A stretch of 64,000 nt of DNA from Paramyrothecium sp. XJ0827. Taxonomy: Eukaryota > Ascomycota > Sordariomycetes > Hypocreales > Stachybotryaceae. The stretch spans positions 3,038,001-3,102,000 of the forward strand of contig JAJFPB010000007.1 in the NCBI GenBank assembly GCA_020881915.1, read 5' to 3'. The notes under the pieces are model-generated. The model saw only the letters and a list, made by a program, of their open reading frames with translations. It did not search any database and had not been told where the DNA came from. The position numbers were made by a program, and so were the translations under genes. Positions within the stretch are counted from its first letter, which is position 1. Each line of letters begins with the position of its first letter. Positions 44,035 to 55,004 of the stretch are shown here, one piece after another.

Positions 44035-46860
44035 ATGGCCACGCCAGCTTCGCCAGAAGACCAGGCACGTCTGCTTGAGGATGCGCTGGTAGCTGTGCGA
44101 CAACAGACTTCGCTCATGCGAAAATGTCTCGAGACACCTGGGAAGCTCATGGACGCACTCAAGTGCTGGTAAGCCGCCCAACCGCCCCGTCGTCGACGCC
44201 AGTATCACTGACAAAATGGCTTACAGCTCCACCCTGGTCTCCGAACTTCGCACCAGCAGCCTCGGGCCCAAGCAGTACTATGAGCTTTATATGTCCGTGT
44301 TCGATGCGCTGCGACATCTTTCGGTCCACCTGCGCGAAAACCATCCTGTCAACCATCTCGCCGACCTCTACGAATTGGTACAATATGCGGGCAACATCGT
44401 TCCACGACTGTACCTCATGATCACCGTGGGAACCGCCTACATGTCGATCGCCGATGCACCTGTCAAAGAGCTGATGAAGGACATGATGGACATGAGCCGT
44501 GGCGTGCAACACCCCATCCGTGGATTGTTCTTGCGATACTATCTGTCTGGTCAAGCCAGAGATTACCTTCCTACTACTGATAGCGACGGCCCCGAAGGAA
44601 ATCTGGGCGACTCCATCAACTTCGTCCTGACCAACTTTGTGGAGATGAACAAGCTGTGGGTTCGGCTTCAACACCAAGGTCACTCGCGCGAGAGAGACCA
44701 GAGAATCCGTGAACGAAAGGAGCTACAGTTGCTTGTTGGCAGCAACATCGTGCGACTAAGCCAGCTCGTCGATCTCGAGACATACAAGTCTGGCATCTTG
44801 GGCCCACTGTTGGAGCAGGTCGTGCAGTGTCGGGATGTCTTGGCTCAAGAGTATCTGCTTGAAGTGATCACGCAGGTTTTCCCAGACGAATTCCACCTGC
44901 ACACCCTGGACCAGTTCTTGGGTGCTGTGTCGCGATTGAACCCGCATGTCAACGTCAAGGCAATCGTGATCGGGCTCATGGACCGTTTATCGGAGTACGC
45001 CGAGCGCGAAGGGTCAGACCAGAAATCCGCAGATAAGGAGAAGACGGAAAGTGATGCTCTGGCGGCGCTGTTGGAGAAGGTCAAGCTGCAGAAGGACGCA
45101 CCAGCCGCTACCTCAACGACACAGTCAAATACCGAGGGCGAAGCTGAGACTGCTGATTCTGCCAATAAAAAGGAAGATGCGAACGGGGAGCAAAAGGAAG
45201 ATAAACCCGCAGAATCCGAGGACGACGCCAGCACTCTTGCTGAGGAGAATGCGCCATCAGTTGCCGAGACTGACACGACTGCGGTGAACGGACAGGAGGG
45301 AGCCAATGCCAAGGTTCAGTTGTACGAAATATTCTTTGCACAAGTCAAGAATTTGGTTGAAGCGCAGCATCTGCCTATTCCAGACACCATGGCTCTGCTG
45401 GTATCGCTATCCAACCTGGCCCTGAATATCTACCCGGACCGCCTGGAATATGTCGACCAGATCCTCGCTTACGCAACCTCCAAGACTCGGGAGAACCTGA
45501 ACAATGCCGACTTACACTCGCCCCCTGCTCAGCAGACCATTTTGGCGCTGTTGCAAGCTCCGCTCGACCGTTACATTTCCATCTTTACCGCCCTCTCTCT
45601 TCCGACCTATGTTCCTCTTCTGCAATCGCAGTCTTACCCCACCCGGCGAGCTGTTGCTGGTGGTGTGGCCCGATCTCTCCTGAAGAACTACACAAAAATT
45701 TCCAAGCCCGAGCAGCTGGAAAATGTCTTGGAAGTGCTCAAGGTGCTCATCAAGGAAGGAGCGCAGGCTCCTCAGGGATACCCAGGTGTAGCCCAGAGGC
45801 GAGCTGTCGAGACGGATGAAACGATCGAGGAGCAAGGATGGCTCGCCAGGATTGTGCATTTGCTTCAGGCCGCCGACAACGACACGCAATTCAAGCTTCT
45901 CCAAATGACGCGCAAGGCCTATAACGAGGGCAACGAGCGCATCAGGACCACCACGCCACCTTTGATCACTGCCAGCCTGAAGCTCGCAAGAAAATTCAAG
46001 GCGAGGGAACACTACGACGATAACTGGGAGACACAGAGCAACGCACTCTACAAGTTCGTGCATTCGGCCCTGAGCACGCTGTACACTCGGGTGAACGGAG
46101 CTGGGGCAGCTGAGATGGCGTTGCGCTTGTTTTGTTCGGCTGGACAGACGGCGGACCTGACAGGGTTCGAAGAGGTAGCATACGAGTTTTTCGCGCAGGC
46201 ATTTACCGTCTACGAGGAGGCTGTTTCAGACTCCAAGGCACAGTTCCAGGCAGTGTGCGTTATTGCCTCAGCATTGCATCAAACACGCAACTTCAGCAAG
46301 GAGAACTATGACACCCTCATCACCAAGTGCGCGCAACATGGCAGCAAGCTGCTGCGGAAGCCGGATCAGTGTCGCGCAGTCTACCTAGCAAGTCACCTTT
46401 GGTGGGCCACGCCCATCGCAGCGAACGGAGAGAGTGAGGAAACCGAGGTAAGTTGAAGTGCGAACAAACAGCGTACAAGAACAGGACTGACTGCGGCAGT
46501 TGTATCGCGATGGCAAACGTGTGCTAGAGTGCCTGCAGCGGGCTCTTCGCGTAGCTGACTCTTGCATGGAGCCAGCGACTTCCATTGAGCTTTTCGCGGA
46601 GATTCTGGACCGCTACGTCTACTACTTCGACCAGCAGAATGAATCGGTATGTTCGACTTGATTGTTCGCGCACGACAGAGCTAATTGCAGTCTAGGTAAC
46701 GACCAAGTACCTCAACGGCCTCATTGAGCTGATCCATTCCAATCTGGCCGGCAACCAGCAAGACTCGGCGTCGGTCGAGGCCAGCAAAAAGCACTTCTAC
46801 CAGACACTCGAAAATGTCAAGAGCCGGCAATATGAGGGCGTGGTGCTTTACCCCAGCTGA
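44035..46860 (+). CDS. VPS35: Retromer subunit Vps35
   Basis: Exons 44035-44168, 44227-46447, 46500-46646 and 46696-46860 (introns 58, 52 and 49 nt) encode 888 residues. It is an alpha-solenoid, with the Vps26-binding motif [15 protein letters not shown] starting at residue 104. Further family blocks are [56 protein letters not shown] and the C-terminal Vps29-binding part ([20 protein letters not shown]). A Glu/Ser-rich low-complexity insertion (about residues 335-420) interrupts the helices, a position that is also variable in other fungi. Retromer returns cargo receptors from endosomes to the Golgi. At the third intron the nearer AG (TGCAG) would give an immediate stop, so the acceptor is TCTAG at 46695. 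Confidence 0.95.
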
Positions 46861-48026
46861 AGATGCTGTTTGTTGTCAAGGTAGGTATATTAGATGGACA
46901 GAGGACGAAGTGTGCGGCGAATGAGACGTGTGAGTAGATAATGGCCAGGCGACTACGCCTCGAAAGAAGGCGTGTCCTTTTATTGTATATATGTATATCT
47001 GTCTGAGAGAGCCCAAGACTTGTGCCAAGCGTTTCTCGCATACCTGACATGAAGGAAGATTTGGAGCATGATTTGTGATGCATGCTATGATTTCGACAAC
47101 GGTTATTGGTGCACTACCTAGTAGTTTGTCTCACCGTCGCAATATTTGGTTTCAATGCCGAGAGGAAGGATGGATTAGTACGGGTACCCATCTACTGTGA
47201 CACCTGCGCCGACCAATCCAAAGCTCCTTGTACTCTAAAATTCAATGCTCCTATAAAACAAATTCTAGCAACAGTTGTAGGACTGAATTGAATGGTGGCA
47301 AAATTGGAGGCATAGCATGGCTTCCATGCATGGTGGTGACACCCCTACTTGACAGTTGAGAGGAAGCCGCATGTTGTAGCCTTCTTGAAATGTAAGGTGC
47401 CCTCGAAATTGGTGCTCGTATTCCTCCGAATGCCATGTCGCCCAAGGTACCTTACCTCGCCGTCTTATCTGGCACATCTGATACGGCCCCCAGGAGTGGG
47501 AACGCGCTGTCGGGAATGGTCAGACGCAGGTATTCCCTGGGTCCGCCAGTGGGCCGGAAATGGACTCGACTTGCCAGTACCTTGGCTCAAGCACCTTTAG
47601 GGAACAGAGTACCTACTCTGTACCATGCCTTGCTTTGCCTCACGGGGGAAAAGGGGCGCCAAGAACCGATTACCTAACGCAGGCCTCAGCCACTGTTGGA
47701 GGGAGCATCGCGAATACAGTGGGTTTCGGCTTGGCCTGCTTTAACATGATGGTGGCCTCCCCCGAGTTTCCGTTCCTCCATTAACCACTGTCACGGCCTG
47801 CCCTTGGATATTCTTGGCCCTCGTTGGTCGGCAGAGCATGAGACATCCCGGCCTTTTCTTGTTTTCTACAGCTGTTCTTAATCATACCTTCATTTCGCTG
47901 TTTCTCCATTGATTCCACGCCTGGCTCGCCATACTTCGCGATTCGTAATACTCTGGGCCTGCATGGCCATGCTTGTCGCTCCTTGTCTGCCGCCCACCAC
48001 ACAGATCCCATTTGCGTCCGGACACC
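46861..48026. other. Intergenic region VPS35 / Tre1-like gene
   Basis: This is 1.2 kb with no supportable gene. CAAGGTACCTTACCTCG occurs at 47443-47459. Short open frames on both strands near 47265-47784 lack any recognisable feature. The right end is the promoter and leader of the next gene. Confidence 0.5.
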
Positions 48027-50774
48027 ATGCCATCAGAAAAGCAGCCCTTCTACGACCCGATCCCGCCGACCTACGATGAAGCATTGGCGAGCGGAAGTAG
48101 GTATGCGCCGCCGAGATCACCGGTTGACGAGCGCGGCGCAACCGAGACCGAGTCGCAGTCATTGTTGCATCGCTCAAACGGAGCACCCGGATCGTCGAGG
48201 AGGCCCAACGGATACCAACCGCCTACGGTAGAGTCCGAAGACGAGGAGAGCTTGTGGGACAGTGACAGCGATGATGACGAGGCAGACCATGTGCGGAGGG
48301 AGATGCAGGAAATGGACATGGAAGAGCCGGAACGAACATCGCGCGGATCTCTATGGCCGAAACGCATCGGACTTTCCTTCTCCCTACCGAAATGGAAATG
48401 GTCGTGGCGCCCGAGGCTACCTCGACTACGCATTCAACTGCCGTCCCGAGCCCCGGCGGCCGAGGACGAGACAAATAGCGCCGAACAGAACAACGAGGAG
48501 ACGACCACACCGACCCGGCGATGGAGGCTGCGTATGCCAAAGTGGGACAGTGCTATCGCCTTGATTTTCTTTGCCAGGATTTTGGCCATCATTCTCATCA
48601 TGGGATTTCTATACCTTGTCTTTTCCAGCAACATCTTGGGTGGCATCCAAGGGCAGTTGCCATACCCTCGTTTCGAGGCCGAGGACCTGCGGCTACACGT
48701 GCAGAAAAGCATCGATCCTAGGCGGATGCGCGCGGCCGTGAAGCACTTCTCAAGCTATGCCCATATTGCGGGAAGCGAAGGAGACTATGCCACTGCCGTC
48801 GACGTCCAAACCATGTTCCACCGAGCCAAACTAGATCAAGTCGAGATGGACGAGTACCAAGTCTACCTCAACTACCCCAAGGAGGATGGACGAGCTGTGC
48901 AAATACTGGATGCCAAGGGAGAGAAAGCCATCTGGACCGCCGCCTTGGAGGAGAAGGAGATGGGAGGAGAGACGGCGGGTCATCAAACGTATGCTTTCCA
49001 TGGCCACTCCAAATCCGGAGACGTCCGAGGTCCTCTCATCTATGCAAACTACGGATCTAGGGAAGATTTTAAGAAGTTGAAGGATTCGGGCATCGATACG
49101 AAAGGAGCCATCGCGTTGGTTCGGTATTATGGCACCCAGGGTGACCGTGCGCTCAAGGTCAAGGCCGCCGAGCTGGCGGGCTTTGCCGGTTGCATCATCT
49201 ACAGCGACCCCGCCGACGATGGCTTCCGAAAAGGCGACGTAGCACCCAAGGGTCCCTACATGCCTGCCGATGGCGTGCAACGAGGCGCGGTGAGCTTAAT
49301 GAGTTGGGTAGTGGGAGACGTGCTGACGCCTGGTTGGGAGAGCACGAAGGGCCAGCCCCGAATGAAGGTAAAGGATACACCCGGCCTGGTTCGCATTCCT
49401 AGTCTCCCTCTGGCCTGGCGGGATGCGCAAGTCCTCCTTCAGCATCTCAAAGGTTATGGTGACAAGGTTCCGAAGGGCTGGCAGGGAGGCGTGCCTGATA
49501 TCGAAGAGTGGTGGACGGGCAACTCCTCCTCGCCCGTTGTTCGCCTGAAGAACGAACAGGACGAAATAGAGCAGCAGCCCATCTGGAATGTCTATGGACG
49601 TATTGTTGGCGTGGAGCAAAGCGCCAAGTCCATCATCATCGGCAACCACCGCGATGCTTGGTCATTTGGCGCAACCGATCCTCACACAGGCACAGCCATC
49701 ATGATCGAAACAGCTCGTATCTTCGGCGACCTGGTGCAGCGAGGCTGGCGTCCACTCCGAACCATCGAATTCATGTCCTGGGATGCGGAGGAGTACAACC
49801 TCATTGGTTCCACAGAGTATGTGGAAAAGAACCTCAAAAATCTTCGAGAGAATGCTTTCGCCTACATCAATTTGGATACCGTCATCGCGGGCAACGAGTT
49901 CCACGCCGCCGGCTCACCTGTACTCAAGAAAGCCCTCCTCCGCGTGCTCGGTCGAGTTGGTGATCCAAACCTCAATGCTACCCTCAAATCGTTATGGGAG
50001 GAGCGGGGCGCTACTCTTGAGGGACTTGGAGCTGGCAGTGATTATGTTGCATTCCAGGACATTGCCGGCACGAGCTCACTGGATCTAAGCTTTTCGGGAC
50101 AACCGTTCCCCTATCATTCCAGCTACGACAACTTCGAGTTGATGGAGAGGGTAATTGATCCGGAGTTTGTGTATCACGACATGATGTGCCAGGTTGTTGG
50201 CTTGCTTCTTCTCGAACTGACAGACGCCTTCGTCCTCCCGTTCGACATGACAGAGTATGGCTTTTCCCTCGAGCAATGGGTGGACGAGCTGGAATCATGG
50301 ACGTCTAAGCAGGACGGCAAGCCGAAGTCTTTATCATTCGAGGAGATGAAGGATGCTGTCGAGCTCATTAAGAAAAACGCCGACGTGTTCTCCAAATGGG
50401 AGTCGACGTGGAAATCAGCCGTCCTGTCAAGCGGCAACTGGGAGACAACTGAATACACGATTGCACGGAAGGCTTACAACTCAAAAATGGCCGGTTTTGA
50501 AACGGCTCTGCTTGATCTCGAGCCCGAGGGAGGTGTACGTTTCCCCTCTCATCCCACATCATGGATCTCACTAACGAGTCACCTCATCTAGATTCCCAAT
50601 CGAACGCAGTTCAAACACGTAGTCTTTGGACCACAGCTGTGGTCCGGCTACGACGAGGCCTTCTTCCCTGCCATTCGGGACACGGTGGAGGCGAAGGACT
50701 GGACGAAGGCTGAGAAGATCATTGCCAAGACGGCCAAGATTCTGCGAGACGCCGCGGCGGTTCTGGTTGTTTGA
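48027..50774 (+). CDS. Transferrin-receptor/glutamate carboxypeptidase II-like membrane protein (Tre1/Vps70 type, M28B)
   Basis: Exons 48027-50534 and 50592-50774 (57-nt intron) encode 896 residues. It is a type II membrane protein: cytosolic N-tail with PPTY at residues 13-16 and acidic Ser/Asp stretches, then one helix near 175-200 (IALIFFARILAIILIMGFLY). The lumenal part has a protease-associated domain, an M28 peptidase domain and a transferrin-receptor dimerisation domain. All zinc-ligand positions of glutamate carboxypeptidase II are kept: His541 in GNHRDAW, Asp551 in GATDPHTG, Glu588-Glu589 in WDAEEYNLIGSTEY, Asp617 in YINLDT and His697 in YHSSYD. Yeast Tre1/Tre2 carry PPxY motifs that recruit the ubiquitin ligase Rsp5 and help send metal transporters to the vacuole. 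Vps70 is the other yeast relative. Whether it is an active peptidase is open. Confidence 0.88.
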
Positions 50775-51079
50775 TGTGTTTGATGTAACATTTCCTCCAG
50801 TCTTTCTGTATCACCCGCGGATAGCGCGTTTACTGGCATTGCACGGAGTTGGTCGCAGTCATTTTTTTCAACCTTCTACTACTCTGCCCATTTTCTTTTG
50901 TAAACATGTGTCAGGTTGGATTTGGCGATCGAGCTTCTTTGTGTGGGCTCGGATTAAAACGATGGAATTTGTGCCAGATTATCTTCCTACATTAACAAAG
51001 TAACGGCCACTTCGCTGGGAAAGCGCTGCCATTCAAATAAAATTCATTACCGTATCACATGCAATTTTCACAACTCTTC
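50775..51079. other. Convergent 3' flanks
   Basis: This is 305 nt between the Tre1-like stop (+) and the Dap1-like stop (-), probably both 3' UTRs. No gene is seen. Confidence 0.5.
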
Positions 51080-51708
51080 TCAAGCCTTGTTGGTGTCGCT
51101 GCTGAAGTCTGCCACCGACACCAGTTTACCGACCACATCGTACTTCTCGAGGAACCTCTCCTCCCAGCCGTGGAGGGCCTCGACCTCATCGGGACCGAGG
51201 CCCTCGAGGGTGTCAAGCGGGCCGTCGAGGTCCTTGGTCAGCATGTCCTCGTCGAAGCTGTTGCAGGCGAGGCCGCGGCTGGCGTCGCGCCCGGCAAAGT
51301 TGGAGTAGGCGCCGCCGGGGCCGTAGAAGCCACGGCCGCGAGAGACGTCGAACACCCGGCCGCGGACGGCGAGATAGACGGGGCCGCCGTCCTGGCCGCT
51401 GAAGGGGAGCAGGGTGCGCGGGGTGTAGGTGCGGAAGACGGTGGGCGGGGGGTCGCGCGAGATGACGGGCCGTGCCGCGGGGCGGAGCATGGAGTAGCAG
51501 CTGTAGGCAAGAACACCCAGGAGGACGATGTTGAGGGGCGTGACGAAGCCCGCGCTGCGAGAAAAAAGTCAGTTCTGGCTGGACCCGAAACGGCCATGGC
51601 GGACTCGGGTAGCAGTCTTCCAGCGTCAGATGGAGGGGTGGTTCAGCCAACGTACTCAGCAGGTCCCTTGGCCGCTTCCTGGTTCATGCGCTGCTCGACG
51701 TAATCCAT
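51080..51708 (-). CDS. DAP1: Dap1/MAPR-type cytochrome b5-like haem-binding protein
   Basis: Exons 51708-51656 and 51554-51080 on the minus strand (101-nt intron) encode 175 residues. The spliced N-terminus MDYVEQRMNQEAAKGPADAG precedes one hydrophobic helix (FVTPLNIVLLGVLAYSCYSM), then a cytochrome b5-like domain: FRTYTPRTLLPFSG, PVYLAVRGRVFDVSRG and the MAPR hallmark FYGPGGAYSNFAGRDASRGL, whose tyrosines bind haem. In yeast Dap1 and mammalian PGRMC1 this ER protein supports CYP51 activity and resistance to sterol-synthesis inhibitors. Downstream the coding strand stays GC-rich. An alternative unspliced frame starting at internal Met codons would lose the membrane helix. Confidence 0.9.
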
Positions 51709-52122
51709 AGTGGGCGGCTATGCTCTGTATCGGCGGGCGGATGGGAAGGAATGTGCGCGATGCGGTGCGGCGGGGGCCTGAGGGTATATATATGTATGAA
51801 TGGATTGCTTCGTAGGTGCCGAAACTGCGACAGGAACAAGGATATGTTCCGGAACCTAATGGATATCTCGTCAGCTCAGGTGGGTGGTTAGGCCTGCCGT
51901 TGGTGGTGGTTGGCTCCGAAGGTGCGGTACCTTACCTAAGACAGGTACGTACCGCACCCAACAGTGGGGTCATGCACCCAATGGACCGGATACCCGCCGG
52001 AATGTGGAGTCACTTTGACGCCACCCCACACACACACACAATATCCGTGCAAATCGCCCTTGAATGGACTAAAAAATTCGTAGAATATGAGGGAAAATTG
52101 CAATTCGTTCAAACATGAGATG
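51709..52122. other. Dap1-like upstream region
   Basis: This is 0.4 kb between the Dap1-like start and the tRNA. It contains CGGTACCTTACCTAAG and CAGGTACGTACCG around 51925-51954, and a (CA)7 microsatellite at 52027-52040. Confidence 0.55.
52027..52040. repeat. Dinucleotide microsatellite (CA)7
   Basis: Seven uninterrupted CA units lie about 80 nt upstream of the tRNA gene. Confidence 0.9.
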
Positions 52123-52206
52123 GGGGATGTGGTGTAGGGGTTATCACATCTGCTTTGCATAGAACATGCCTGTAGAAGGTCCGGGGTTCAATTCCCCGCG
52201 TCTCCA
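52123..52206 (+). tRNA. tRNA-Ala (anticodon UGC) with an 11-nt intron
   Basis: Folded by hand. Acceptor 52123-52129 (GGGGATG) pairs with 52199-52205 (CGTCTCC) with two G-U wobbles, and discriminator A is at 52206. The D stem is GTG/CAC. The anticodon stem TCTGC (52149-52153) pairs with GTAGA (52172-52176). The loop TTTGCA plus T has anticodon TGC at 52156-52158, with an 11-nt intron (52160-52170) right after position 37, the canonical site for the tRNA splicing endonuclease. The T arm is CGGGG-TTCAATT-CCCCG at 52182-52198, with the Pol III B box GGTTCAATTCC inside it. Without the intron the anticodon stem cannot form, which supports it. Confidence 0.92.
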
Positions 52207-52209
52207 TTC

Positions 52210-52214
52210 TTTTT
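52210..52214 (+). terminator. RNA polymerase III terminator
   Basis: A run of five T begins four bases after the tRNA 3' end, as expected for Pol III termination. Confidence 0.75.
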
Positions 52215-52552
52215 GCGAAGTTGCAAAGATCACACAAAACGCATTTTTTTCCCCCTCGTTTTCTCGTTATCCAGCGACATAACGGAAACCACGACAGCGA
52301 TACGTACTTTTTAATTGCTCACTTGCAGTCCAACGTCTGGCAAACTTGCTGGAACTATTCAAGCCGGAAAACAGCCACTATGGCGCTTGTGGCTCGTCAT
52401 GTTACCGGGTGATTGGATGGAGTTTTGTCACACGCAAAGAAACGGCGACCATGCGAGAATAAGTTTTAAAGGGGTGAGTGTATTATTCCACAAAACAATC
52501 GCTACTATGACTATGAAACTCCATGCCTAAATGATTCCTTTTATTCCCTTCA
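52215..52552. other. Intergenic region tRNA / MIOX 3' end
   Basis: This is 0.34 kb with no gene. The right part should be the MIOX 3' UTR. Confidence 0.5.
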
Positions 52553-53473
52553 TTACCACTTGATGACCTTTTGAGGGAAGAACTCATCCAATAGCTCCAT
52601 ATAATAGGGCTTCAGCTCCTCCACGTCTGGAACAGAGTCACTCTTGCTGTAAAGGTCATAAGGGTTGAAGGCCTGAACGGCCTTCATCATGGCCCAGTCC
52701 TTGTCGCACATGAGGTCCCTGTAGGCACCCTCTCGGTGCCAAGGGTAGAAGGAGTGGTAGCGAATCATGGCCAGAGCTTCGTCAGGCAGCGTGGACTGGT
52801 CCTTGACGACGTGGTAGAGGTACTCGTCGTGGCCCCAGCTCAACATGACGTTGTCGAGACCGCAGCCTGGCGAGTAGATGCCGTGCTTTGTTGAGTAGAT
52901 GGGGTCCTTGGAGTCGGGGTTGTTGGCGAAGGTGTCGGGGTAGATGATGCGCTTGTCAAAGGCGCAGCCGACGGGGAATGTATCGCCAACCACGTCCCAC
53001 TGGCCTTGAGTCTGCAGCTCCTCGAAGAACAGCATGAGTTTGCCGAGGTCGTGGATCAGGCCCGTGACCTGCATCCAGCGGGGCTTGCCGTCTCGGCGAA
53101 TGGCCTCGGCCGACTGGAGCAGATGCTCGATCTGGGACAGGGAGGTATCCGGGTCAGACTCGTCGACGAGGGTGTTGAGCTTCTCCATCGCCTGCCAGAT
53201 GGTCAACTCGGGACGCTTGCGCGATGCGCTGTTGAACCGGTTGCGTGCGGCGAGGTTGTAAGCGACAGTCTGCTTCTCGTGCTGCTCGTGGTAGAAGTTC
53301 TTCACGCGGTCGCATGCATCCTCGTATTGGCGGAAGTTGGCCGTATCCTTGCCGGCATCAAACTTGGACTTTGAGTCATATTTGATGACGTTGACGTCGT
53401 CGATGGCATCAGAGATGTCCTCGAGGGCGGCGTGGGGGTTGTCGTTGTAGTCACTGATGGCCGAGGGCGCCAT
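52553..53473 (-). CDS. Myo-inositol oxygenase
   Basis: A single exon of 306 residues. The start at 53473 is MAPSAISDYNDNPHAALED; the frame stays open upstream through a poly-lysine run that is really an A20 tract, so the first native Met is taken. The enzyme opens myo-inositol with O2 to D-glucuronate using a mixed-valence di-iron centre in an HD-like fold. All six metal-ligand positions of the mammalian enzyme are present: His in QIEHLLQSAEAIRR, His-Asp in TGLIHDLGKLM, His in LSWGHDEYLY, His in MIRYHSFYPWHREGAYRDL and Asp in FNPYDLYSKSD. NTLVDESDPDTS and the C-terminal ELLDEFFPQKVIKW also match. No inositol transporter or glucuronate reductase lies next to it. Confidence 0.96.
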   Translation of the reverse strand: MAPSAISDYNDNPHAALEDISDAIDDVNVIKYDSKSKFDAGKDTANFRQYEDACDRVKNFYHEQHEKQTVAYNLAARNRFNSASRKRPELTIWQAMEKLNTLVDESDPDTSLSQIEHLLQSAEAIRRDGKPRWMQVTGLIHDLGKLMLFFEELQTQGQWDVVGDTFPVGCAFDKRIIYPDTFANNPDSKDPIYSTKHGIYSPGCGLDNVMLSWGHDEYLYHVVKDQSTLPDEALAMIRYHSFYPWHREGAYRDLMCDKDWAMMKAVQAFNPYDLYSKSDSVPDVEELKPYYMELLDEFFPQKVIKW

Positions 53474-55004
53474 GTTAAGAGACTCGGTATTTTTCTTTCC
53501 TTTTTTTTTTTTTTTTTTTTGTTTGGCGAGATAGAGGAGATAAGAAACACGGCAGGTGACGGTGGATAAGATGTCTCTTGTAAACAGGCTCAACTAGGAG
53601 AGAGGATATGAGGTGAATGAGGAGGAGGATAAGGCAGGCCCAAGTTCGGGGGAGCGAAGATGTGCTTTTGAAGGCTCGCAGAGGCACGACGCCTCCACAG
53701 TCCCTTCCCCGCCATCGCTGTCGAACTTGGAAACATGTTCTTTTGATAGGTTCCCGCTTGTTGCAGAATTCTCACGATGTTGGATAGCTTGATGCTGGCG
53801 CTGCCCATCATATGGGGAACCCGTGTCCGGGTCGAGCTAAGGCCGCCGAGAATCTCCTAATTCGGCAACCCCCGGCGACCAACACCGCCGAGTATTGCCT
53901 CGCTCGGCTCAACCCAAAAGCCTCTGTCCAATCACAACGAAGATGATGCAAGAAATGGTCCCTGGATCATCTGGGTGCCTGTCTTAGTCGAGACTGAGGG
54001 GGGCATCGTGGGGTTCCATCAACGTTAGGGCCGTTCTGGAGGTCACGCCTCGGGCTTTATTCCCACTGCACATGAACTATTTTGGATGGGACCGCCTAAC
54101 GTAGCTGTGTAGGGAAAAGGCGGAGAGGTGGTCGGCCCACGACTTCCTCGGTCATAAGACGAGTGCTATGCGAGAGAGATGCTATTAAGCGTGTTTAACA
54201 TGCAGCCCTTCAGCCCTAAATTCCACAACCGGATGAATGACAGACTGAGTGAAATGCGGAAATTAGTGACGCAGGCCGGGAAGCGAAGCCATGAGTGGAC
54301 GCAAATGAGCTTCTATTTTTCTCCATTGCCTCAGGATTGCAGGGTCTGAACGTATCGAAGCCGCCTTTAAGTTATGTTGAGGCCGACCCCACTGAGTATA
54401 GCCAAGTTGCTAATAAGAGCTGGGCAATTGTGGGGAGGCCCCTTCAGCTGCTCGGGCGGGTCATGGATCTTAACGTTCAATACCCAAGAACATCGCTCTC
54501 CATATGCTTAGTCAAACATGATAGACATACCGTGATAGCTGCAAAACCTGAACGGTTTTCAGTTGGCCGGAGGGCAGAAATAGGAAAATAAGAGGTTCAC
54601 CTTGGGAGGCGGAGTACTTGAGCAAAAACAGACTCAATGTGCGGAGTTTTGCGTTGTTCGGCTCCTGTGCGTAACATAGACTGCCCGCCCTTGACATTCT
54701 GTCCCAACCCAACTTCAACAATGTCTTGCGCAAACAAACCCGTCTCCGGTTCAGGGGATATTCCGCGAGTCCTCGAGTTGACACTGATTTCGGAACATGA
54801 GACGGAGTTGTGGATCACAAACTTGCTCCTCCTAATCAGCATTTGATGTGATGGTTCCCCTCACGCAGCAATCTCTTCGCCGACTGTGACTGGACGGCCC
54901 CGACATGTCCGCCGTCGGCTTCGATCTAAGGGGTTAGTCCTGCTTAGGCAAAAGTCGGACCGTCTTCCCACTCGCCTCAAGTGTGTTGACGCTAGACGAC
55001 CGGC
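53474..55004. other. Intergenic region upstream of MIOX
   Basis: This holds the MIOX promoter and leader, with an A20 tract on the sense strand (T20 at 53501-53520) 28 nt before the start codon. Beyond it, short open frames at 54295-54591 and 54512-54846 have no recognisable content. The start of the decayed reductase may reach into the right end. Confidence 0.45.
53501..53520. repeat. Homopolymer T20 (A20 in the MIOX leader)
   Basis: Twenty uninterrupted T on the plus strand, bounded by CC and G. On the MIOX sense strand it is A20, placed in the probable 5' UTR. Confidence 0.95.
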
